A program made the position numbers and the translations under genes. A stretch of DNA of 64,000 nt from Hyposmocoma kahamanoa (Eukaryota > Arthropoda > Insecta > Lepidoptera > Cosmopterigidae). The notes under the pieces were generated by a model. It ran no database searches, was not told the origin of the DNA, and saw nothing but the letters and a program-made list of their open reading frames with translations. The number at the start of each line of letters is the position of its first letter. The stretch's first letter is position 1. The stretch is from NCBI RefSeq assembly GCF_003589595.1, contig NW_020653726.1, forward strand, positions 17,336,953 through 17,400,952, in the 5' to 3' direction. Of the stretch, positions 10,611 through 21,904 are shown in pieces.

Positions 10611-11354
10611 ACTATGGATTGTCTTCACTAGTAAAAAAAGAAATACAAAGACAAAACTCCGTAAAAATCACTGATAAGTAGTTGGATGGAAAAGTAGTAC
10701 TTATATTTGGGCGAAGAAGGCATATTTACCTAAAAAAATAGACACAATACACAAAGGTTACAGATGGAGGCTTGAAGGAATCCTATAGCGAAAAAAGAAT
10801 TTATATGCCTGCACAGTACCCTGGTAAAAAAGTATCAAAGTGATATGAGAACAAGAAACGCAAATAATAGATATTACATATTAGTTCTCACATTATTACA
10901 CTTAACACTACATGACTAGCCGACGGTGTCAGAATGAGAGAACGATTGCTTCTCATTTGACTTCAGTTTCTAAGTTAAGGACGTTTTTGAATGTTTCGTA
11001 GCAGTATCTCACACTAATGATAAAGGAAAACATCGTGATGAAGCCAGCAGCGCGCTAGCACGACAGAGTGTCACTTGCTCGAGAAGCGATATACAAACGC
11101 CGCAATAGCATTATCTCGCACTTCTATGTCACTTTTCTCGCAAGACGTGTGTCACGCACTGCTGCATGTCAAAGAAGATTCTCAACTCTTGGAAAATGTG
11201 TGAAGTGTCTAACCAGCACGGTCGGCCTAAAGGAAGCACTGCATTGGAACGTACAAAGGATTAGTGATAATTACATGACTGAAATTGATTGACAAATTAA
11301 AAACCCATATTTAATTTTCAAAATGTTTACTGACTTCAAAGATTACTGTTTTAT
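10611..11354. other. AT-rich spacer
   Basis: No recognised gene. A 74-codon frame at 11068-11292 has no family pattern. Confidence 0.4.
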
Positions 11355-11457
11355 GATACGAAGTGATGGAAGTGCCACTCCGAGTTTAACTAAATCGCAA
11401 AGATCTGAGGGGCACTGTCGCCCAGACGGACTCTTTCACAAGGAACTCTCCTGCTAC
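11355..11457 (-). repeat. RA repeat, deleted copy
   Basis: Minus orientation. The 3' block (GGAAGTGCCACTCCGAG, then AATCGCAAAGATCTGAGGGG) is joined to the 5' block (GACGGACTCTTTCACAAGGA), with the middle lost. Confidence 0.7.
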
Positions 11458-12094
11458 ATATACACATTATAAAGCTATTGATATATAAGAATAGAATCTC
11501 CTGTCACAGGCAAAAGAGACTTCTATTTCTGTTACCGTAAAGTGAAAAATTTTAAACCAATAAACTGTTATTATTAAATACCTAACAGCTTAGTACATAA
11601 CCAACGTAACACAGTTCACTCTAGGGCTTTCAAAAGGCTTTTCCGGCAGAGCGGTTCTCTGACGTCAGTGGATCTCGGCGTGACGTCACTGGAGCATTAA
11701 TTTCTTACCAACTACCACTACTATAGTACAATCGAACGAGAAGCATTGTCGAATCGTTTGCCCATTTAGTTACGTGAACATAAACGACTCTAGCAAATAA
11801 TTTATTTTAAAGTTGTATATTTACACCTCTCCGCTTTGTCGATGTTGATTGCTCACCACCATGCGCTGAGACAGTGTGGGCAAACTTTTCTCATTCGGGA
11901 CCAGAAAAACATAAGAAATTTCACAAGCATTTTCTTTTTAATATTATTCCTTCTTAGGTAAAAATTTACCCCACTCGGAAATATATTTTGACAGCCTCGT
12001 TGAAATCGACACATTAAATAACACAATATAATATGTTATTATACACACAAAATAACATAACACTGAACAATGTTTATAACAATATTTATAAATA
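11458..12094. other. Spacer without recognised feature
   Basis: AT-rich, no gene or clear repeat end. A short CpG-bearing stretch at 11640-11700 (GACGTCAGTGGATCTCGGCG) has no identified role. Confidence 0.4.
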
Positions 12095-12300
12095 GTTAAA
12101 AACCCAAAAACAAAGATCGGACAACAAGCACATAGAAAAATTCGTGATTCCGTGGCTTAGTTGGCACAGCGTCTGGCACGGTTTGCTGAGAGACGCGTGT
12201 CGGTTCGCATCCGACCGGATCGAACGATTTTTTTCTAAGTGTTCGACCTTTGTATTAACAATTATAACAAACTGAAGGAGTAGTTTCACAAAAACTAATT
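12095..12300 (+). repeat. tRNA-derived SINE family 2, copy a
   Basis: Head CCGTGGCTTAGTTGGCACAG resembles a tRNA A box and CGGTTCGCATCCGACCGG a B box, followed by a T run and GTTCGACCTTTGTATTAACA. The copy at 12825-13030 matches it including about 50 bp before the tRNA-like head, so the repeat unit is larger than the tRNA part. Confidence 0.65.
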
Positions 12301-12824
12301 GAATATCGATTAAATAAAAAAATTATTACAGTTAATAGCGACATCTCTAGCCAGGGCTGGTAGATGTAAAGGTGTGACGGTGTGATCTCCTTACACCGTC
12401 ATCTCACCTCCTTGTATCGCCTCCCTCCTCTTGTATCTTATCATTTTTTTTATTTTACTTGTATTTAAATTTTAAATTTGAATTGTTCCATCTTCCTTCA
12501 CTTTCTCATTTTGTTTTCGTACCACGGTCACTCCCAGCTCGACCGCCACAACAGTCGGAGCTGTTAATAAGCTAATCATGTGTAACAATTTATAAGTCTA
12601 CACCCTTCATGTATCTATTTCTGTAATTCAGTTTCTCGGCCCATTTAGGGCCTTTCTTTAAACTTTACTTCAATAAATTTTGTGGACCCGAAGTTTCCCA
12701 TTTCATTGCCGTGAACCTGTTCACGGCTAGTTAGGGTTACAATCCTTTCAAAGGTATCTAACTGGGTGACGAAATACTTTCATAGATTTCTCATAGATGG
12801 CGCTACGGTTAAAAAGTCGTTGAA

Positions 12825-13030
12825 AAACCAAATACAAAAATCCGACAACAAGCACATAGAAAAATTCGTGAGGTCCGCTGGTTCGTACCGTGGATTAGTT
12901 GGCATAGCGTCTGGCACGGTTTGCTAGAAGGCGTCGGTTCGAATACGGCCGGATCGAAGGAATTTTTTTCTAGGTATTCGATCTTTGTATTAATAATTAT
13001 AACACTCTAGTTTGTTTATTTCACAAATAG
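12825..13030 (+). repeat. tRNA-derived SINE family 2, copy b
   Basis: Same order as 12095-12300: ACAACAAGCACATAGAAAAA, the tRNA-like head (CCGTGGATTAGTTGGCATAG), the B box (CGGTTCGAATACGGCCGG), and TATTCGATCTTTGTATTAAT. Direct orientation relative to copy a, 730 bp away. Confidence 0.65.
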
Positions 13031-13097
13031 TATTAAATAATTTTACAAAAACAATCGAATATCAATTCAATACAAATTTAACTAAACAGTAATTTTG

Positions 13098-13312
13098 ACT
13101 GCCTCGGTGGCCGAACGGTAACCATACTGTACTGTCACTCAAAGGTCCCGGATTCAATTCCTGGACCCGAAGTATTACTGCCTACATTTATTTATGTTTG
13201 AGTTTTGGGTGTAATTTGTACTTGTCTACGTGTGTGTCCATAGCACCCGCGATACAGGGTTTCCCTAGTGCGGGGCTATGAGTGTGTGCGTTGTTATTGT
13301 TATGTTATATAC
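13098..13312 (+). repeat. tRNA-derived SINE family 1, copy b
   Basis: Starts ACTGCCTCGGTGGCCGAACG, has a B box variant GGATTCAATTCC, the GGTGTAATTTGTACTTGTCT block and TAGTGCGGGGCTATGAGTGT, and ends in a short TTATTG run. Confidence 0.82.
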
Positions 13313-13513
13313 TTTTTCTGAAATTGCTCCACTAGTTTATTATTATTAACACGCTCTGCGGCAAATAGCAGTTTAAACCCAAAAACAAATTTTGTAACTC
13401 TCTAAGTCTAAGCGGGTATCACATTCGTACCATCTTTGAACCTACAAGATGTGCAATGGGGTCTATCCTGAATTGCTTCTTTTGTGTATCATAAACAAAT
13501 TAACAAAAGTGTA

Positions 13514-13625
13514 ATCATCATCATCATATACAGCCTGACTTCACCCACTGCTGAGTATGGGCCTCCAAGTTTCTATGCCACACCCCACGGTCCCGTGCTA
13601 ATCTCATCCAGGTTCGCCCTAATAA
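13514..13625 (-). pseudogene. RTE-clade 3' end scrap
   Basis: On the minus strand it reads ARDRGVWHRNLEAHTQQWVK and a stop, followed by a (TGA)n tail at 13514-13528, the standard RTE terminus. Roughly 30 codons remain. Confidence 0.65.
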
Positions 13626-13731
13626 AAGTGTAATAGGTTTAATAAATCAATGGCCTAAACCCTCTTGTTAGTAAATACCTGTATCAAGCAGTGGAAGGGG
13701 TAAGTCCACTGCGTTTCTATCAGTTAAACTG

Positions 13732-13943
13732 CAGTAGAGCTCCTTTTGAAAGAGTTGGTCCAGGGTAGTACTGCGCACTACCGCGTTCCGTTCTTGAAGA
13801 GTAAGGGTGCTGGTGAAATTACAGGCACATGACACTTGTCAACTTATGTCTCAGGGTGACGAGTGCAATGGTAGTGCCCCTCAGATCTTTGCAATATAAA
13901 GCTCTGAGTGGCACTGTAACTGGTATGGTCAGGCGTGTAGCTA
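13732..13943 (+). repeat. RA repeat
   Basis: Starts CAGTAGAGCTCCTTTTGAAA and runs through the RA core to GGTCAGGCGTGTAGCTAT and an A run. The CTTACCACC...GTCCCGTCACTTG end is deleted. Confidence 0.75.
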
Positions 13944-13984
13944 TAAAAAAAATCGGACGATGATTATGATCCCTTCGGCCGCGT

Positions 13985-14145
13985 ACGAAACCGGAGGTTC
14001 GTAACCAATTGCGAAAGTAACATAATTGTGTTTTGTACGATACCAGTTGCGAACGAAGACTTTTTTGTACTCGCACGATACCGTGGTTTTTCGTTCGTAA
14101 CTGGTTACGAAAAAAGGATAATTATGTTTTGAACGATACAGGTTT
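13985..14145. repeat. Two imperfect tandem units of ~95 bp
   Basis: GTTCGTAACCAATTGCGAAA with TGTGTTTTGTACGATACC (about 13996-14043) recurs as GTTCGTAACTGGTTACGAAA with TATGTTTTGAACGATACAG (about 14093-14141). No coding sense. Confidence 0.5.
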
Positions 14146-14164
14146 GGAAGGAGGAGAGTTATTA

Positions 14165-15427
14165 TTATTATTATTCTTACAGCGAAAACCTTGGTAACGT
14201 TTCAACTACTTACAAAGAAAAATAAAAAAGAACTTTAAAAAAGATGTGTTTGTTATTTTTGGTAAAGCAGATATCGAAAGGACCTTTAGTAGGGGTAGGA
14301 GTATTGGACATTTTTCATCATTTTCCCAACGGTAAGCGGTTTATGGTTTTTTCCCTGTCTGCCACGAACAGTATATTCTAGTTAATAGTTTTCGGACGCT
14401 AAACTTCATTTATTACTCGCTCGTAAAATTAAATGTCACTAATTATGAGCCGCAATATCACTTTTTATCGTACCCTTTGTATAATAAGGCCACATATGAT
14501 GAAACGATCAAAGTGCTTTTATCATATAAAACTCACGAACTCACCACAGTACCGGCACGCTATGATGGCCGTTTTGACAAATTACCTACAATAATGAGAT
14601 CAAATATCAATACATTGTCGAAAAAAATATAATCAAATGCGATTCGTATCTATAAGTTTTTAGATTTATAACTAGTATTGCAAGGGGTAGCTGATTAAAA
14701 TAAAAAGTTTTAATAAAACGAAAATAAAAATGTTTAAGTACTTAAGATATCGTCAATTCGAAACTGATTTGTTGCATTGAGCTTTGACGCGGGTTTACCG
14801 AAAGTAGAAGTTGTGCTGGACAGCGATCCTATTAGATTTCATTTTTTTAAATTTCGAGTTTCTAAAAACAAATGCCGAGTTGTGTCATAAAATTATACAT
14901 CCATAAATTTTACTGCACGGTGCTATTGACATCAATAGACATCAATTAGCTCCTTGAACGTAGTTATGAATTAATACGAAACTTGATGAGCCGTTTTGAC
15001 ATAGCGCGGTACCATTTTGATAAAAATGAGTTTGTTTTAAATATTTTTCTTTCATTCGAAGGAACATCTAAGACCCTATACACACGGCGTATTTTATACG
15101 CGCCGACAACGCGTTTCACGAACGCGCGTTTACGGCGCCGCAGTGGCTCAAGAAAACAGACTGTTGGATTTGTATCGATTCAATCGCGTGCGAAAATGAC
15201 GTTTGTGTCGCGTATACGCGCAGATATACATATATATACGCGCGGATATTTGACCATTTGTCACTTAGTCACGTTTTAGTTTACGGACGGCAGCATAGGC
15301 TCTAAGACAAAAAAAATAGTAAGTCCATAACGTCTTTCATAATAAAACTGCATTTTCGAAAAAGTTTGCAGATACGATAACATTGTAATCTCTTTGCAGG
15401 CAAAACACAAAATCTTTTTATCTCCAT
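14165..15427. other. Spacer without recognised gene
   Basis: AT-rich except 15060-15290, which contains CpG-rich motifs such as GGCGTATTTTATACGCGCCG and CGCGTATACGCGCAGATATA. These make short local palindromes, probably part of an unrecognised MITE. No gene is seen. Confidence 0.4.
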
Positions 15428-15713
15428 CATTGACTTACAAATAAATGGACGACGGGTCTAATACAAAAACCACGAAAAAAATGTCCCAAGTCAACCTATT
15501 TAAACGTAGTGACATGTAAAGGAATATGAAAAAGCTAAAACGTTGAATTTAAATTGTAATGTCATCGCAGTACTGTCTAATTTTGCTTGTTTCGCTGTCA
15601 GTCGAACAAACGAAGACTAAAGCGTGAATGACGCTCTGTACACGATTTTAACGCCCTATAAATTCGGACACTTTTTAGCGCGGACGCGACATCCATATAA
15701 TTGTAAGTCAATG
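15428..15713 (-). mobile_element. MITE family C, complete copy with 8-bp duplication
   Basis: Termini CATTGACTTACAA and TTGTAAGTCAATG are inverted repeats. The flanks are ATCTCCAT at 15420-15427 and again at 15714-15721, a perfect 8-bp target duplication. Length 286 bp, non-coding. Oriented opposite to 53581-53809. The 8-bp duplication points to a hAT- or P-type transposase acting in trans. Confidence 0.88.
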
Positions 15714-15984
15714 ATCTCCATTAATCGATTTGAATTTTAAGTGACCGTATATAATGTACATGAGAAATTTTTTAACTTTCCTAACTTAAATGTAAAAAGT
15801 TATCGACTATTCGTTGGTAGAATCTCCAAACTTTTCTCCTAATAAGTGATCATTTTGCAGACGTGGCGTTATGGTGGCGAATTTATCAGGAAGATAGTAA
15901 AAAAACACTTATCGCGTATCATATACCGGCTCCATGTTATCACGTGATTACTTTAACCAATTAAAGCTTTGTGTCCGAACGGTT

Positions 15985-16060
15985 GCATCTTTTTAACCGA
16001 CTTCAAAAAAAGGAGGAGGTTCTCAATTCGATTGTACTTTTTTTGGCATTTGTGAATCGA
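15985..16060 (+). repeat. Repeat family B, truncated copy
   Basis: Begins TTTTTAACCGACTTCAAAAA and GGAGGAGGTTCTCAATTCGA. It matches the starts of the longer family B copies at 35669 and 31747 (minus). Confidence 0.6.
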
Positions 16061-16555
16061 TTAATTATAATTATTGTATGTAATATTTATGTATTTACGT
16101 TTATTTATTAAGGTTCATCAACAATTGTTGCAACGACATTAAGAATGGCCACTATTTGCAGGGGTAAGTATTATACTAATTGCACAATTTTTTACACACG
16201 AACACAGCATGCAAGTGAATTAGTGGACACAATTAAGTCCATAATGGATATATATTGGACTCGTATATATGGATACATTTTGATAGTAAACAAAAAGAAA
16301 CAAAATAAATAAACCTAAAGTATAGTACTGTACATACACTTATTCTGTGACTAAAGCTTAAAAAAAAAGAAAAGAAAAATAGCTCACGATGACGTGATAG
16401 ACCTACGGAATTTAATCAAAGATAGATTATTGATATTAATGTTAAGATGATTGTATAAGGAGCACTGACGAGGAACTGGCGAGTTGCGACCCGCTACTGT
16501 CCTGCGAATTGGCGTCGAAAAAAGAGTTTTAATTCTGTGACGGGAATACCTATGC

Positions 16556-17495
16556 GGCGGTTACCTATCACTAGTCCGAAATGACATTTCCCAGAAACAA
16601 CGTTTGCTCGAATTTTCATAACCTCGAAAGTAATTGTGAGTGTTTTTTCTTTTAAAACTTTTAAACCTAACCTTTTTTCTTTTTTTTTATTATCGCGAGG
16701 AAAATGCGTTACACATTCCCCACCGCTGGGAGACGGCGGGGACATGTGGGAGTCTCTCCTGGGGTCTATGTCGGTCCCCAAGGGCATGCCCACTAAAAAC
16801 CTCACGATGTTCCTGCGCGCACCTGGCGCCGGAGCCGCTGGGTCCCTTTCAGATGCTACCGCGACTCCGGTTGTGCCAGTCCGCCTTTGGGCGGACCACT
16901 ACACCATCCCGCCCTTAATCATGGGAGGGCGACCTGCACGGAGACGCCCCGAAACATTATGGGCATCTATCGGCGGCGGACACCTGTGCAATGCAGGGGC
17001 AGGGTCTCCCAACCCTGTACCCTACTGGTCTCCGCTGATGAGACGCAGGCGGTCGGGGAAGAGCCGTCGCGTGCGTCCTCTTCGCCGACGTCGCATGGGA
17101 TCCGAGAGGGTGCTGTCTTCGCGGACCCGTTCGGCCGTCTCCTTCTGCGACATCACGTCCTCGCAGAAGGAGACCATCGCCTGCCATGCCCTCTCGCTTC
17201 AGTGAGAGGCAGTGAGAGGTCTCGTCCCACCACGTCTACGAGATCGCGGCGCTGCTGGCTCCAGGTCGGGCACACCTTCAAGGTGTCTGTAGCAGCGCCG
17301 CACTCGTGACACTGCGGGGTCACCTCAGTTGTGCAGGTAGTCACCGAAACAGCCGTGTCCGGTGAGTACTTGCACAAGACGGTAGGTGAACTTAACCTAA
17401 CCTAATCGTGTCTTAGCGATAAACATCCAACATATCCTTAAAGAAAAAAGCTTTTGTTACAATTCGGTTTTCGGTGTAGTGAAAATTCGAAACAT
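16556..17495 (-). mobile_element. MITE family D, split by a retrotransposon
   Basis: In minus orientation, the part at 17391-17495 (GTGTAGTGAAAATTCG on the plus strand) and the part at 16556-16689 (GGTTACCTATCACTAGTCCG to AAACCTAACC) together make one MITE D copy. The terminal ~40 bp at the right end are missing. The GC-rich R1-like fragment at 16690-17390 sits between them. Confidence 0.6.
16690..17390 (-). pseudogene. R1-like retrotransposon, 3' fragment
   Basis: GC-rich block inside AT-rich DNA. On the minus strand, frames near 17377-17187 give a zinc-binding C-terminal motif (CHECG, then LKVCPTWSQQRRDLVDVVG and DLSLP) typical of the end of R1-clade ORF2. A shifted frame continues with WQAMVSFCEDVMSQK-like and arginine-rich sequence to a stop near 17030. 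The rest reads as 3' UTR and ends in an A-rich tail (plus-strand T-rich run 16672-16690). Short AACCTAACC repeats on both sides may be the target duplication. The reverse transcriptase proper is absent. Confidence 0.68.
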
Positions 17496-18359
17496 TAATA
17501 AGGTCTATTTTTAAAGAATAAAACGCTAATAATAGCATTCTAATCAAAATAGAGTACACTACTTCATTTGAAAACTGTCCTTACACAAGGTAGTCAAATC
17601 GCGACGGAGGGAAAATGACTTTTTAAAAACTAATTATAAAATAAAAAACGAACAATTCGTTTGATGGTCGATGTAAGACTGATTTATTTTAATTCAATAT
17701 TTTTACTGCTAAGCGCCTTATCTACTATAGACATGCAATTATGCAGTTTTAGGTGCATTTATGATGACCATGCCATCTCTATAGGAGTGAGACTGTGTAA
17801 CTAGGTATTCTACTGATAAAATATTTTTTCTTTCAAAATCTAGAAATAAAATTAGTTTTTTAATATTTATTAACTAATGTAAATCGCGAGGACGTAAGCA
17901 ATGATCTATAATGGGCCTTGGACACCAAATAAATGATTTATTTATTATTATTATAATAAATCATCTTTATCAATTCGTGAATAACATTAGTTACATAGTA
18001 AGTACATCGAAGCGTAAATGCAACTGTCCTAATTCCGATGATAGTAAATTAACTGGAATAGATTACAATCTTTGAACTCATTAATGGACATTTGAATTCT
18101 GTTTTCTATTTATAAACAAGAAATAATTGAGTGTGACTGATGAAAACGCTATGCACTTACCCCTTCCACCGCTTGATACAGGTCTCCTCTAAGAAGAGAG
18201 TTTAGGCCATAGTTTCCCGAGGTGAAACTTAATAATTTATTTTCATTATTATTTCTTTCATCTTTCACGAAATATTTGATTAATACAATTTCAGTGTCAT
18301 ATTTACCTATTAATTAATTATTTACCTTAAATTTTAGTACATTAATGAGTAATTGGATA
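17496..18359. other. AT-rich spacer
   Basis: Contains a short stretch (18150-18220) similar in inverted orientation to 13635-13700 (CTAAACCCTC and CTTGATACAGG motifs), probably RTE tail relics. Otherwise nothing recognised. Confidence 0.4.
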
Positions 18360-18547
18360 ATTCATGATTAAAAATGTTTTTATTTTATTACTATTTTTGT
18401 AACTGGGTATAATATATACCCAGATGTGTGTGATGTGTATCCCTATAATTGGCTTACACTTATGAACTGTGCTTTACCAATGTTGTCTTTTAATCTAACT
18501 ATTTTGTGTAATCCGTTAGTGTTCCAAATTAATAAATAAATAAAAAA
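18360..18547 (+). repeat. Probable non-LTR retrotransposon 3' UTR
   Basis: Non-coding sequence ending in TTAATAAATAAATAAAAAA at 18529-18547, the look of a CR1/Jockey-type tail. No coding part is attached. Confidence 0.4.
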
Positions 18548-18716
18548 GTGGTCCCTACCGTCCCTCAGCAGGCTTTAAAGAGTCCTAGGGGGTCGGTAGA
18601 GGCCTCGGAAGCAATTCGAGGGCGTTGATGCTGTCCAGCGGGTGCTACCGCATTTGAAAAAAACCTGAATTATCTGTACAAACTACACTACAAATATATA
18701 ACCTTATTTCTTGTGA

Positions 18717-18890
18717 TTGCAGTGCCACCCAGAGCTTTAAATCGCAAAGATCAGAGGGACACTGCCACTGCACCCGTCACCCTAAGACATAAGTTGACAA
18801 GTCTCATGTGCCTGTAATTTCACCAGCACCCTTACCCTTCAAAACCTGAACACAGTAATGCTGACAGTACTGCTTGGCGGTAGGTTTACA
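18717..18890 (-). repeat. RA repeat, 5' truncated
   Basis: Minus orientation: AGTGCCACCCAGAGCTTTAA, CACCCTAAGACATAAGTTGA, CCTGTAATTTCACCAGCACC and TACTGCTTGGCGGTAGGT. Both outermost ends are missing. Confidence 0.78.
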
Positions 18891-19847
18891 AAATTTTAAT
18901 TATTAAAAATTTTATACAATAAAGAAACTTTTTTTTTAAATGCCGAAGTGGGCCAAAAATTTTGGGAACCTAAGGTTCAGGCCATACATTTTTTAAACCT
19001 ACAACACTTTTATTAAGCCCATTTATGATACACAAAAGAACCACTTCAGGATGGACCCCATTCCTCATCTTGTAGGTTCGAAGATGGTACGAACGTGATA
19101 CACCCGTTGAGGGTCGCAACACAAAACTGCGAACACAAATCTTCGAGCTCGTACGACGCATCGCAAGAATTTGCGAATTGCTCTCATCGCGCATTTCTGC
19201 GATGTTGATCTTCTTTGTGTTTTTTTTCTATACTTTCTTATCAATAACAGCAGTGCAACACTCTTTTTACGATCCATGTCGCCACCTAGTTTAAATAATA
19301 CGTTCAGTACGTTTGACGACAGTCGAAGGAATGGCTACCCGAACTGTGGTAGTCAGATGCCTTGCCGCACTAAATCGCATCGCAGCGATTCGTAGTTTTG
19401 TGTTTCGACTCTGACTTAGAGAGTCACCACATTTATCAATACGGAATCGCTTTAAACCGGCCAGAAAAAGCTTTATGTCCATGCAATAAGAGCGAAAACG
19501 CATGTTTCGCTCGGATCCGCTATCAAAGTAACAAGAAACTACATTCAATTGAGGTCCGATTATTTAGAATGAAAGAAAGAAAACTATTTATTACACAAGC
19601 ACAGACACGCATATAAACAAAACAACAGAGCAACAATAATAATAATAACAATTCAAAATGAATCTTTTCGGAACGGGTCTAGAAGAAGCGAGAATCTAAA
19701 ATAAATAATAATAATAAAATATAAAATAAATAAAAAATTGAAACTATCGATAATGCAGTACCTAATTCACCGTTATACGTATCGCGTCTGGTGCAATCGG
19801 GACTCGCTCAGCTTTAGCAAAAAAGGCTTTTTTTTAAAGCGTTTAGT

Positions 19848-20125
19848 AGCAATAGAGTTCTTTGTGAAAGAGTCCATCCAGAGAAGTATTAGGTAGTAGG
19901 TAATAAGTACAGATACCTAAGTACCATACCCGTTTCTGCCGCCAAGCAATAATATGAGCATTACTGCATTCCGGTTTGGAAGGGTAAGGGTGCTGGTGAA
20001 ATTACAGGCACTTAGGACTTGTCAACTTATGTCTCAGAGAAGGGCGCAATGGCAGTTATCGATAGGCGTATTGCTCACCATCAAACGCACGACTTGTTGG
20101 TCCCGTCACTTGATACCATAGAAAA
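19848..20125 (+). repeat. RA repeat with internal deletion
   Basis: Starts AGTTCTTTGTGAAAGAGTCC, contains CGCCAAGCAATAATATGAGC and GGTAAGGGTGCTGGTGAAAT, and ends GGTCCCGTCACTTGATACCA and an A run. The AGATCTTTGCGATTTAAAGC block is deleted. Confidence 0.78.
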
Positions 20126-20277
20126 AAGGTTCAATAACATTGTATTGTGAAATCTGTGAAGCAGTGCAATAACATGTCACCCCACCATGTCTGTTACATA
20201 ATCTAGAAAGCTTAGTGACACAGGAATTAAAGCCAGTAATGGTCTAGCAGATTTTGGAGATCTCAAGTTTCGCATTT

Positions 20278-20733
20278 TATTACGGGACGAACAAGTCGTG
20301 AGCCTGGTGGTAAGCGACACGCCTGTTTATTTAAACCGCAAGGATCGGAAGACAAGTCTGGGTAACGTATTACAAACTCGAATTTTTATTTCCGAAATAA
20401 CGTTTGTTCGAATTTTCATTACACCGAAAACCGAATTATAACGAAACCGTTGCTCTTTCAGGATATGTTGTATGTTAATCGCACGATTAGGTTCGGTTAG
20501 GTTAGGCTAAATTAGGTTTGAAAGAAAACACATTTTCCTCTCAAAATTACTTTCGAGGTTATGAAAATTCGACCTAACGTTATTTATGGAAAATGTCATT
20601 TCTGACTACTGATATGTAACGCAAGTCTGCCATGTGCCTGTAATTTCACATACTCACATTACTGCTTGGCGGCAGAAATATGCAATAGGTACAGTACTTC
20701 CCTGGACGAACTCTTTCACAAGGAGCTCTACTA
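20278..20733 (-). repeat. RA repeat interrupted by a MITE
   Basis: Outer parts 20278-20360 (GGGACGAACAAGTCGTGAGC) and 20622-20733 (CATGTGCCTGTAATTTCACA to GAGCTCTACT) form one RA copy in minus orientation, cut by the MITE D insertion. Confidence 0.8.
20361..20621 (+). mobile_element. MITE family D nested in RA, 8-bp duplication
   Basis: Starts GGTAACGTATTACAAACTCG and ends GATATGTAACG. CAAGTCTG lies on both sides (20353-20360 and 20622-20629). Since uninterrupted RA copies carry a single ACAAGTCT here, this is a genuine insertion with target duplication. It shares its interior with 6318-6585. Confidence 0.85.
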
Positions 20734-20735
20734 AA

Positions 20736-21610
20736 AAAAATGTTTATTTCAGTACTACAATTACCTTTACAGTACGATCCACTGTACCTCCTATTAAGCT
20801 TATGAAGCCTGTGTCAGGAGGCACCGCTCTTCCATAGCTATAAATGCATATTTAACATTTTTAACTTATACTTAATTTAGTGTTTAATTTTTACATTTCC
20901 AAACATCGTCAAAACAAACAATTTTTTTTAACAATTTTCAACTGTCTTAACTTCTAATTTTAAATTTAATTTGAATCCTAAAACTTATGTGTGTGCATTT
21001 GTATATGAAAAAGTGTGTATGTGTGTGTGCGTGTGCGCATTTGCGCGTGTGTGTGTGTTAACCTGTTGCCATAGATTAGGAAAGTAGTGTTTTTAAAGCA
21101 AGTGTTTTAATAGATTTTCGGTTTCCTCATACGATTTCGACTGTAGCCATTTTCATATCACTTTGTTGCAGTCTCCATAACTTTTGGCCTATATTTCTAA
21201 TTCCTTGTTCATTAAATTGTACAAATGGGCCGATCGTTTGCTGAATTGTCTGTTTGCAAATGTTGTATTTACTTTAGGTACTACTACTGCAAAAACTACT
21301 ATTCCACTGCGCTCTATAGGTAGCCGTAATTCTTTCAATCAAGTTGACCATCTGTTTAACGTTTTATATTTTATATGATTCAAGAAACCATTGATTGAAA
21401 ATGTACATAATATACAGTACTTCTCACTTATGGGAATGTTTTGCTCCATGGAAACATAATTTTGCATCCAAACATTAAAAGTTGGTTGCGTCATCTGGGA
21501 ATCGAACTGAAAATTAGGGCCGAGTAAAGATAATGTCCCGTTCACATGATCAAGAATTTTACAAAGACAATAATGAATGGAATGGACAGTTGGACTGATA
21601 TTGTGCATTG
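20736..21610 (-). pseudogene. Decayed non-LTR retrotransposon 3' end (tentative)
   Basis: Minus-strand translation of 21600-21100, allowing stops, gives VNLIERITATYRAQWNSSFC, LYNLMNKELEI and KSYEETENLL. This resembles the RNA-binding-like C-terminal part of insect non-LTR elements. The 3' UTR would end with AATAAACATTTTTTTT on the minus strand, next to the RA copy. No catalytic motif is present. Confidence 0.35.
21003..21060. repeat. GT-rich microsatellite
   Basis: Alternating GT with interruptions (GTGTGTATGTGTGTGTGCGT, then CGCGTGTGTGTGTGTT). Confidence 0.85.
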
Positions 21611-21904
21611 TTTAGTAAATAGGGCACGCAAATAAACAAGACATTGTTAAGATAACAATATCTGTCAACTTGGTAATTACAAATGTCCATTTAGAAGTTT
21701 GTAAGAAAAAGCGTGTATCGTACTTATGTGAACACATAGTGTGGCCTACAAAATGTTAAAATATCTATTTGACTGAAAGATATTATTCTTGTTTAGACCA
21801 TTGATTATAATTAATATTTATGATGTTGTTTGTTTACAATAATCATTTATTATTGTCAAATTGCTCCCATAATTTGCTATAATTATTAATGACTTATAAA
21901 GATT

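Noticed and set aside
16636..17205. Plus-strand 189-codon open frame
   Set aside because: It is the antisense shadow of the GC-rich R1-like fragment; the minus strand has the recognisable zinc-binding domain.
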